From positions 1-27,413 of the forward strand of contig CAJTMB010000037.1 of assembly GCA_910577105.1 (NCBI GenBank): a stretch of 27,413 nt of DNA, in the 5' to 3' direction. This DNA is from an uncultured Lachnospiraceae bacterium. Lineage in GTDB: Bacteria; Bacillota; Clostridia; Lachnospirales; Lachnospiraceae. A program made the position numbers and the translations under genes. Positions 21,639 to 27,413 of this stretch are shown here, one piece after another. The notes under the pieces were generated by a model, which made no database searches, was not told where the DNA came from, and worked only from the letters and a program-made list of their open reading frames with translations. The stretch's first letter is position 1. Each line of letters opens with the position of its first letter.

Positions 21639-23354
21639 ATGAAACTTTCCGATATTTTTTCAACATCTTCCAAAAAGATAAACCAGTCAAAAGAAACAAT
21701 AAAAGCAGAGCCATCTTCATCGGGCAAAGTAAGCAGGCAGATAAAAGCATTGGCCCCCGGCAGGCAGTTACAGGGAGAAATAGTCGAAAGAAACGGCAGT
21801 GAGGTCAGGATAAAACTGTCAGATGATGTGGTACTGACGGCAAAACTTGACAGGGATGTCAATGTGCAGGAAGGACAGATGCTGACCTTTGAAGTGAAAA
21901 ACAATGGGAGCGCGCTTACCCTGAGCCCGCTGTTTACCAACACAGCGGTGGCTGACAACGTTTTCAAGGCTTTGCAGATGGCGGGGCTTCCCATAAACGA
22001 AACGACAGTTGCCATGACGGAATCCATGATGCAGCAGGGGATGAGCGTTGACAGCAAGTCCCTGCAAAATATATTCAGGGAGGTTATGGCCAATCCCAAA
22101 GCGCCTGTGGAGAGCATTGTGCAGCTCCATCGGATGGGAATGGAAGTCAATGAGGCAAACTTAAACCAGATGGAGAGTTATAAGGCGCTGACACATCAGC
22201 TGGTAAGCGGGATGACGGATGTGCTGTCAAAGCTTCCCGAAGCATTCAGGGAAATTTCCATGGCTTTTGGGGAAAAAGAAGCAATCCGGGTATTTCAGGA
22301 GATTTTACAGAAGCTTTTTCCCGATATGCAGGAGACAGAAACGGAAGGGATGCCTGACGCTTCACTGAAACCGGGGGAAAATCCAGACGGGCAAACAACC
22401 CTGCCGGTAACGGAAACACTAACAGAAACGGATGATGTCTGGACAAAAGGCAGCCAGACGGGCCTTCCTGTAGATGGAGCACTGGAATTATTGCAGGAAG
22501 AAACGGGAGACATACCCGGGCTGGAGCCGTTGTCTGCACAGGAAAAAGTGAATTTTGTCAAACTGCTCTCTGCAATTCCCAAAGAGTCTTATCCTGAGAT
22601 AGAAAAGCTGGTACAGGAAATCAGACAGGGTACGGCAGAACCTGAAAAAATATTGAAGCAGCTTTCCCAGATTCCCATAAAAGGCGGAGCGGAACTGCAA
22701 ATTGCACTGGCAGACATCCTGAAGAGCGGAGAATACCAAAAACTGCTGGAAGCTTCCGTTTTGAAGCAGTGGACTTTAAAACCGGAGCAGGTGGTGGAAA
22801 ACAGGGAAGTGAAGGAAGTGTATGAAAAGCTGGTAAAACAGCTTGAGGGTGTGCGGCAGGCATTGCAGGACGGCGGAGTCCCAAGTGCTGCAGCAGCAAA
22901 AAGCGCTGTCAATTTAAGCCAGAACATTGATTTTATAAACCAGATGAACCAGATGTATACTTATGTGCAGCTTCCCCTTAAGATGAACAGCGGCAATGCA
23001 AACGGGGAATTATATGTATATACCAATAAGCGTTCCCTTGCAGAAAAAGACGGTGCAGTCAGCGCCCTCCTGCATCTGGATATGGAGAACCTGGGCCCTG
23101 TGGATGTCTATATTGCCATGCAGCAGGAGAAAGTGAATACCCGATTCACGGTAAGGGATGATGAGATGATTGATTTCATCAATGAGCATATCCACATCTT
23201 AAATGACAGGTTACAGAAAAAAGGGTATTCCATGAAGTGTGAAATGTCAGTGCGTGAAGAAAAAGAAGGGGAAGAAAGTCCCATCGAAAATATATTGCAG
23301 ACGGAAAAAAACACCTCAATGCTGGCGCAGTATGCGTTTGACGTGCGTGCCTAA
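21639..23354 (+). CDS. ylqG: YlqG-like protein with FliK-type C-terminal domain
   Basis: A 571-residue protein. The N-terminal section (about 35-105) looks like a small beta domain (GRQLQGEIVERNGSEVRIKLSDDVVLTAKL). The middle (about 110-420) is helical with a low-complexity Glu/Thr/Pro linker near 230-280. The C-terminal part (about 435-535, VQLPLKMNSGNANGELYVYTNK, then LGPVDVYIAMQQEKVNTRFTV) resembles the FliK hook-length control C-terminal domain. In Bacillus the equivalent YlqG lies in the same place between rnhB and ylqH. No flagellar structural genes are seen here, so its job outside flagella is unknown. The name is based on position and the C-terminal pattern. Confidence 0.75.
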   Translation: MKLSDIFSTSSKKINQSKETIKAEPSSSGKVSRQIKALAPGRQLQGEIVERNGSEVRIKLSDDVVLTAKLDRDVNVQEGQMLTFEVKNNGSALTLSPLFTNTAVADNVFKALQMAGLPINETTVAMTESMMQQGMSVDSKSLQNIFREVMANPKAPVESIVQLHRMGMEVNEANLNQMESYKALTHQLVSGMTDVLSKLPEAFREISMAFGEKEAIRVFQEILQKLFPDMQETETEGMPDASLKPGENPDGQTTLPVTETLTETDDVWTKGSQTGLPVDGALELLQEETGDIPGLEPLSAQEKVNFVKLLSAIPKESYPEIEKLVQEIRQGTAEPEKILKQLSQIPIKGGAELQIALADILKSGEYQKLLEASVLKQWTLKPEQVVENREVKEVYEKLVKQLEGVRQALQDGGVPSAAAAKSAVNLSQNIDFINQMNQMYTYVQLPLKMNSGNANGELYVYTNKRSLAEKDGAVSALLHLDMENLGPVDVYIAMQQEKVNTRFTVRDDEMIDFINEHIHILNDRLQKKGYSMKCEMSVREEKEGEESPIENILQTEKNTSMLAQYAFDVRA

Positions 23355-23369
23355 GCGGAAGGAGGCAGG

Positions 23370-23651
23370 ATGGAAGAGAAAAAAAAGGTAAAACAGGCGA
23401 TTGCCCTGGAGTACAATCCGGATGAAGAGGCGCCGAAAGTCATTGCCACAGGCAGGGGGGCTTTGGCCGAACGGATTATTGAAAAGGCAAAGGAATCCGA
23501 TGTACCCGTCCATAGGGATGATAAACTTGCAGATACCCTCTCCAGACTGGAGATAGGGGATATGATTCCGCCGGAACTTTACGAGGTAGTTGCTGAAATT
23601 CTGGTATTTGTGGATTCGGTGGATAAGATAAAGGGAAAAATGAAAAAATAA
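23370..23651 (+). CDS. ylqH: YlqH: FlhB/EscU cytoplasmic-domain-like protein
   Basis: A 93-residue protein corresponding only to the cytoplasmic C-terminal domain of FlhB/YscU export switch proteins: AIALEYNPDEEAPKVIATGRGALAERIIEKAKESDVPVHRDDKLADTLSRLEIGDMIPPELYEVVAEILVFV. The self-cleavage motif NPTH of true FlhB is NPDE here (about residues 16-19), so it probably does not cleave. There is no membrane domain. It follows ylqG by 15 bases after GGAGG, and the pair resembles a FliK-FlhB partner set freed from the flagellum. It is the last gene of the lepB-to-ylqH operon, closed by a terminator. Confidence 0.88.
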   Translation: MEEKKKVKQAIALEYNPDEEAPKVIATGRGALAERIIEKAKESDVPVHRDDKLADTLSRLEIGDMIPPELYEVVAEILVFVDSVDKIKGKMKK

Positions 23652-23656
23652 ACGGG

Positions 23657-23692
23657 AAAGAACACTTCAAAAGTTTTGAAGTGTTCTTTTTT
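23657..23692 (+). terminator. Intrinsic terminator after ylqH
   Basis: AAAGAACACTTCAAAA (23657-23672) pairs with TTTTGAAGTGTTCTTT (23674-23689), with T residues to 23692. The A run on the left could also serve the other strand. Confidence 0.92.
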
Positions 23693-23773
23693 AAGGAAAT
23701 CATAAGAAATACTTAATCACATTTGAAAATATAATTGTTATGCTGAATGTAAATTGATTGTACGGAGGTAAGG

Positions 23774-24808
23774 ATGAAAAAGGTTTTGGTAATATTCGGA
23801 GGATGTTCCACAGAGTATGAAGTATCGCTGGTGTCGGCTTCGGCTGTGCTTTCTGCCATTGACAGAAACAGCTATGAAGTGCTGCGCATGGGTATTACAA
23901 GGGATGGAAGGGCGCTTTACCATGAGGGTTTGGAAGAAAGCATAGCAAAGGATGAATGGCAGGAGGACAAATGCAGTCCGGCAACCATTTCCATGAGCAG
24001 AAAAACCCCTATGCTGTGGGTCGAGAGAGAAGGAATGTTGGAAAAGATTCCGTTTGACATTGCATTCCCTGTCATGCACGGCAAGAACGGGGAAGACGGC
24101 ACAATTCAGGGGTTATGTGAAATGGCGGGGATTCCGGTAGCCGGATGCGGGATGGAAAGCTCCGTACTCGGGATGGATAAGGACCTTGCCCATATGCTGG
24201 TTGCCCAAAACGGTATAAAGGTGCCGCGAAGCGTGTGTCTTCAGAGAATGGAGGAATACGGGGAAAAGAAACAGGAAATTATCTCGCTGGGGATGCCCGT
24301 TTTTGTTAAACCGGTGCGTGCAGGTTCTTCTTTTGGGATTAGCAGGGTGACAAAAGAAGATGAATTGCAGGAGGCCATTGAAAAGGCTTTCTGCCATGAC
24401 GACCAGGTAATTGTTGAAGAAGGAATTGATGGTTTTGAGGTGGGATGTGCCGTTATGGGGAATGATACCCTCACGATTGGAAGGGTGGATGAAATTGAAC
24501 TTTCACAGGGATTTTTTGACTATGAGGAGAAATATACTTTAAAGACCTCTTCCATTCACATGCCGGCGCGGATTGCGCCCGGGGAAGAGGAAGAAATCCG
24601 TAAATGTGCGGGAAAAATCTACAGGATATTGGGATGCAGGGGATTTACCCGGGTGGATATGTTTTTTACAAAGGACAAACAAATCGTATTTAACGAGATA
24701 AATACCATACCGGGATTTACCAGCCACAGTAGGTTTCCCAATATGATGAAGGGAATCGGGCTGGATTTTGAAAAAGTAGTCAATGAGATAATACGGTTGG
24801 CGGAATAA
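23774..24808 (+). CDS. ddl: D-Ala ligase of the VanG/VanC-like type (D-Ala-D-Ser or D-Ala-D-Ala)
   Basis: A 344-residue ATP-grasp ligase that joins D-alanine to a second D-residue for peptidoglycan precursors. Family marks: IFGGCSTEYEVSLVSA (about 7-22), FPVMHGKNGEDGTIQG, KPVRAGSSFGI, and FNEINTIPGFTSHSRFPNMM. Glu14-Tyr15 (EYEVS) and the omega loop DYEEKYTLKTSSIHMPA look more like the D-Ala-D-Ser ligases VanG, VanC and VanE, as I recall them, than like housekeeping Ddl (EHEVS) or D-lactate ligases. The VanT-like genes downstream support this. Substrate choice is inference, and it may still be the cell's D-Ala-D-Ala ligase. GGAGG precedes the ATG. It starts the last operon; a lone TATAAT at 23730-23735 may be its -10, but no clear -35 was found. 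Confidence 0.9.
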   Translation: MKKVLVIFGGCSTEYEVSLVSASAVLSAIDRNSYEVLRMGITRDGRALYHEGLEESIAKDEWQEDKCSPATISMSRKTPMLWVEREGMLEKIPFDIAFPVMHGKNGEDGTIQGLCEMAGIPVAGCGMESSVLGMDKDLAHMLVAQNGIKVPRSVCLQRMEEYGEKKQEIISLGMPVFVKPVRAGSSFGISRVTKEDELQEAIEKAFCHDDQVIVEEGIDGFEVGCAVMGNDTLTIGRVDEIELSQGFFDYEEKYTLKTSSIHMPARIAPGEEEEIRKCAGKIYRILGCRGFTRVDMFFTKDKQIVFNEINTIPGFTSHSRFPNMMKGIGLDFEKVVNEIIRLAE

Positions 24809-24825
24809 ATTGACGGAGGGTTACC

Positions 24826-25131
24826 ATGCGGCAGCTGCGGCTAAAGAGGGAAGATGAAAAGTATATATTTATCTGTCACGGAGATATTCCCGATAAGACA
24901 TTAAACAGTATCAAAATTTATCTGGAAGAGGAAGCTGAAATGATAAAAGAGCATTCTTTTTCGGAAAATCCTCTTTTGTGGGAGGATGGGACGTTTTGCT
25001 GTCAGGTGGGCTATGTGCCTTGTGAAAAAGAAAGCGTAGTCAGCCTGCCGGAGAAAGGGAGCGTCTTAGCGGCAGGAAGCAAGGGAGGATTTATTGTTGC
25101 AGCAGAATGCAAGAATCGGAAAATTGGATGA
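24826..25131 (+). CDS. Small protein of unknown function in the VanG/VanT-like operon
   Basis: A 101-residue protein with no membrane segment or signal peptide; I do not recognise it. GGAGGG precedes the ATG, 17 bases after the ligase stop. The first half is charged and partly helical (DKTLNSIKIYLEEEAEMIKEH). The second half looks like short beta strands (GTFCCQVGYVP, ESVVSLPEKGSVLAAG) with several cysteines (CC, C, C). Its last 38 bases overlap the start of the acyltransferase gene. It is too short for VanXY and lacks the HxH zinc motif of such peptidases. Being between a VanG-like ligase and a VanT-like pair makes a cell-wall role possible, but nothing in the sequence shows it. Confidence 0.7.
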   Translation: MRQLRLKREDEKYIFICHGDIPDKTLNSIKIYLEEEAEMIKEHSFSENPLLWEDGTFCCQVGYVPCEKESVVSLPEKGSVLAAGSKGGFIVAAECKNRKIG

Positions 25132-26152
25132 TTTTAAATGGGTAGCTGCTCTTTTGGTGGCGGCAATTCATACCTCACCGCTGGAAAGCCTGAATAAAAC
25201 AGCGGACTTTCTGCTCACCAGAGTGCTTGCCAGGGTAGCGGTGCCATTCTTTTTTATGGTGACTGGTTTTTTTGTATTGTTTGGGGCATGTGAGGAACAG
25301 GGCGGAATTAAAAGAATTCTGTCCAATACAAAGAAAACAGGGTTCTGGTATCTGCTGATTACGGCGCTTTATCTTCCCGTACAACTATACAAAGCGCTAA
25401 AAAATCCGGTAAAACCGGCGGCTTTGGCAGGCAGTGTTCTGAAAGCCGTATTTTTTGATGGAACGTATTATCATTTATGGTATTTTCCGGCAGTGATGAT
25501 GGGGCTTTTTGTTGCATATTTTTTCCTGCGGTGGGGAAAGAAAAAAGCATATGTATGTGCGGGTATTCTGTACATAATCGGACTTTTTGGGGATAGTTAC
25601 TACGGTATTGCTGGGAAAATCCCCGCATGGAAAAGCATGTATGACAAAATGTTTTGCATTTTTTCCTATACGCGCAACGGCCTGTTTTTTGCACCGCTTT
25701 TTTTACTTCTTGGGTATGAAACGGCCGTATGGTTTCGGCAGGGACAAAAGACCGAAAGGGAAGCTGCAAAAAGCGGCAGGAATTTTATAATTTGTCTTAT
25801 TATTATGTGCGGGGAGGGGCTTTTGCTTCATGCAAGCCATATACAGAGGCATGACAGCATGTATTTCATACTGCCTGTCTGCATGGTTTGTTTGTTCCGG
25901 TATCTGCTTTTGAGCGGGACAAAAGAAGGAAGAACGGGATTTTTTTACTTAAAAGGTCCTATGCTTTTTTATTATCTGCACCCGCTTGTCATTCTTATGG
26001 TGAGAGGATTTGTAAAGGTGACGAAGCTTTCATTTGTGCTGACGGTAAGCCCCGTTTATTATCTGGCGGTTGTTCTGGGAAGCATCTGCGCCGTTTATGT
26101 CTGCGCCTGCCTTATGCAGGCTGTGGTACGGCGAGAAAAGGGGAGGATGTAG
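25094..26152 (+). CDS. Membrane acyltransferase-3 protein, like the VanT N-terminal half
   Basis: A 352-residue integral membrane protein with about ten hydrophobic segments. The start, LDDFKWVAALLVAAIHTSPLESLNKTADFLLTRVLARVAVPFFFMVTGFF, follows the acyltransferase-3 layout and strongly resembles the membrane half of VanT serine racemases, where it is thought to bring serine to the racemase. The only sensible start is TTG at 25094 (or 25097) with GGGAGG at 25083-25088, inside the previous gene; no ATG lies near the beginning. It ends at TAG 26150-26152, two bases before the racemase start. In VanT both halves are one chain; here they are in different frames (see 26137-26143). Confidence 0.88.
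   Translation: MLQQNARIGKLDDFKWVAALLVAAIHTSPLESLNKTADFLLTRVLARVAVPFFFMVTGFFVLFGACEEQGGIKRILSNTKKTGFWYLLITALYLPVQLYKALKNPVKPAALAGSVLKAVFFDGTYYHLWYFPAVMMGLFVAYFFLRWGKKKAYVCAGILYIIGLFGDSYYGIAGKIPAWKSMYDKMFCIFSYTRNGLFFAPLFLLLGYETAVWFRQGQKTEREAAKSGRNFIICLIIMCGEGLLLHASHIQRHDSMYFILPVCMVCLFRYLLLSGTKEGRTGFFYLKGPMLFYYLHPLVILMVRGFVKVTKLSFVLTVSPVYYLAVVLGSICAVYVCACLMQAVVRREKGRM
26137..26143 (+). promoter_or_regulatory. Candidate -1 frameshift heptamer A_AAG_GGG
   Basis: In the acyltransferase frame the bases read A AAG GGG, fitting the X_XXY_YYZ form of -1 slippery sites, 6 bases before the TAG at 26150. A -1 slip here continues as KGEDVELYLKEKPGRAW directly into the racemase, giving a fused VanT-like chain of about 730 residues. 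The same bases overlap the racemase Shine-Dalgarno (GGGGAGG, 26140-26146), so re-initiation is an equally good reading. Confidence 0.35.
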
Positions 26153-26154
26153 AA

Positions 26155-27282
26155 TTGTATCTGAAGGAGAAACCGGGCAGAGCCTGGCTGGAAATTTCTT
26201 TGGAAAATATAAAATGGAATTATAAAAAACTAATGGAAAGGATGCCCAAAGGCTGTAAGTGCATGGCTGTGGTAAAGGCGGATGCCTATGGACACGGCGC
26301 CGTGCGGGTGGCAGAAGCTTTAAGCCGTGTGGGGTGTGATGCCTTTGCCGTGGCAGCGCTGGAAGAGGGCATTGCCTTAAGGAATGCGGGCATACAGGGA
26401 AAAATTCTGGTGTTGGGATATACCATGCCGCGGGATGCCTTCATCCTGAACCATTATGATTTAAATCAGACAATAGTGGATGAGGCACATGCAAGGGCGC
26501 TTGCAGGCACAGGGTATCCGATATGCGGACATCTGGCAGTGGACACGGGGATGAACAGGCTGGGGATTTCAAGCCGGGACAGGGAAGCCCTGGAAAGAGT
26601 GCTTCACATTCCGGGAATTGAAATAGAAGGGCTGTATTCCCATATGAGCGTTGCGGACAGCAGGGAAAAAGAGGACTGTGAATTTACATTGCGGCAGATA
26701 GCCGATTTTATGGAATTGAAGGCGTATCTGGACAAAAAAGGATATGGCGGACTGAAATATCATATGCAGAGCAGCTACGGAATTTTATTTTACCCTATGG
26801 AGGGGATGCAGTATGTAAGGCCCGGCATTGCACTGTACGGCTGCCAGAGCAATCATCAGGATGAAAACCTTGGAATCGTGCTGAAGCCGGCGCTGCAGTT
26901 ACAATGCAGAATCGGCTGTGTCAGGACCGTGGCGCCGGGGGAGTTCATTTCCTATGGAAGAACCTACGAGGCAAAAGAAGTAAGGCGGGTGGCGGTCCTG
27001 GCAATTGGCTATGCGGACGGTCTGCCCCGCAGCCTTTCAGGGCAGGGTTTTGCCATTGTAAGGGGCAGAAAAGTTCCTATGGTGGGACGCATCTGCATGG
27101 ACCAGACAATGCTTGACATAACGGACGTGGACGGTGTGGCGGAAGGAGATGTGGCTACCTTGATTGGCACGGAACAGGAAGAAGAAATAAAAGCGGTGGA
27201 ACTGGCGGAAAAAGCAGGAACCATCACGAATGAACTCTTAAGCAGACTGGGGGGCAGGCTCACAAAAACTTATGCGGATTAA
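26155..27282 (+). CDS. alr: Alanine/serine racemase, like the VanT C-terminal half
   Basis: A 375-residue fold-type III PLP racemase. Lys41 in VVKADAYGHG holds PLP, and Tyr267 in EFISYGRTY is the second catalytic base. MDQT and RICMDQTMLDIT near the C-terminus are Alr marks. HMQSSYGILFYPMEGMQYVRPGIALYG (about 203-229) replaces the usual Alr HxxNS region and resembles VanT serine racemases. It makes D-Ala, D-Ser or both; the sequence alone does not decide. The start is TTG at 26155, 8 bases after GGGGAGG and two bases after the previous stop. The frame is open upstream to 25888, but that part is out-of-frame acyltransferase sequence. A long-hairpin element follows the stop. Confidence 0.93.
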   Translation: MYLKEKPGRAWLEISLENIKWNYKKLMERMPKGCKCMAVVKADAYGHGAVRVAEALSRVGCDAFAVAALEEGIALRNAGIQGKILVLGYTMPRDAFILNHYDLNQTIVDEAHARALAGTGYPICGHLAVDTGMNRLGISSRDREALERVLHIPGIEIEGLYSHMSVADSREKEDCEFTLRQIADFMELKAYLDKKGYGGLKYHMQSSYGILFYPMEGMQYVRPGIALYGCQSNHQDENLGIVLKPALQLQCRIGCVRTVAPGEFISYGRTYEAKEVRRVAVLAIGYADGLPRSLSGQGFAIVRGRKVPMVGRICMDQTMLDITDVDGVAEGDVATLIGTEQEEEIKAVELAEKAGTITNELLSRLGGRLTKTYAD

Positions 27283-27328
27283 TTTTTCTTCCGTCAAATG
27301 ATGAAGAAAGAAGATGTTTTTCTGCTTG

Positions 27329-27413
27329 AATTTCCGCATTTTCATAGCGGCTGCCCCAGCGTGCATTTGTTCCAACAGGACACGCTCCCGCTCGGGTAAA
27401 AACGCAGTGGTAC
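27329..27413 (-). repeat. Long-hairpin intergenic element, copy 5 (reverse, cut by window end)
   Basis: The left arm begins AATTTCCGCATTTTC, like copy 4, and runs through GCATTTG to GTTCCAACAGGAC. The bulge (ACGCTCCCGCTCGG on this strand) and GTAAAAACGCAG follow before the window ends. Arm bases between TTTCCGCATTT and GCATTTG differ from all other copies. The partner arm lies outside the window, so pairing cannot be tested. It starts 46 bases after the racemase stop. Confidence 0.85.

Noticed and set aside
23723..23755. Consensus promoter before the ligase gene
   Set aside because: TATAAT at 23730 has no -35 at a proper distance, and TTGAAA at 23723 has no -10 at 16-18 bases, so no firm promoter call is made.
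24826..25131. Small operon protein as VanXY or a D,D-peptidase
   Set aside because: It is half the needed length and lacks the HxH/ExxH zinc-site pattern.
25888..26154. Longer racemase start giving a 464-residue protein
   Set aside because: The extra 89 residues are the acyltransferase gene read in the wrong frame; the family starts at about KPGRAWLEI.

Overview
The window reads as chromosomal DNA from a Gram-positive Clostridia-type Firmicute, most likely a Lachnospiraceae-like gut anaerobe. Gene order points there: the DUF177/rpmF pair, plsX-acpP-rnc-smc-ftsY, then ylxM-ffh-rpsP-khpA-rimM-trmD-rplS-lepB-rbgA-lepB-rnhB-ylqG-ylqH. This is the conserved housekeeping block known from Bacillus and clostridia. 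Ribosome binding sites are strong (AGGAGG type), and several promoters match the sigma-A consensus with a 17-base spacer. The organism is an inference from gene content; no 16S rRNA is present.

Layout: 1-136 is a leader with a 16-base palindrome. 137-984 is the ylbN-rpmF operon. 1074-2096 holds two small convergent accessory genes, an unknown protein and a ferritin-like protein. 2440-3174 is a TraX-type membrane protein. 3492-10071 is the phospholipid / RNase III / condensin / SRP-receptor operon. 10347-13465 is an accessory insert (threonine dehydratase, YitT-family protein, AraC regulator). 13564-17960 is the SRP and ribosome-maturation operon, ending in an unusual TrmD-acetyltransferase fusion. 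18267-18614 is rplS. 18767-23651 is the signal peptidase / ribosome assembly / RNase HII operon with the flagellar-export look-alikes YlqG and YlqH. 23774-27282 is a cell-wall precursor operon: a VanG-like D-Ala ligase, a small unknown protein, a VanT-like membrane acyltransferase and a VanT-like racemase.

The most unusual structure is a family of five intergenic elements of about 185 bases (the fifth is cut by the window end) at 2172, 3191, 10080, 17960 and 27329. Each can fold into one long hairpin with a conserved centre and 40-42 base outer arms. The arm sequences differ between copies but stay complementary within each copy, perfectly so in two of them. Four copies sit just after a stop codon. 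The four complete copies are each followed by a sigma-A-like promoter. The gene ends that carry an element lack a usual U-tract terminator. I do not recognise the family.

A second notable point is the VanT-like pair. A protein that is a single chain in vanC/E/G clusters is split here by a stop and a -1 frame change, and a canonical A_AAG_GGG slippery heptamer lies just before the stop. A third is the 473-residue TrmD, about twice the usual length, whose extra half looks like a GNAT acetyltransferase.
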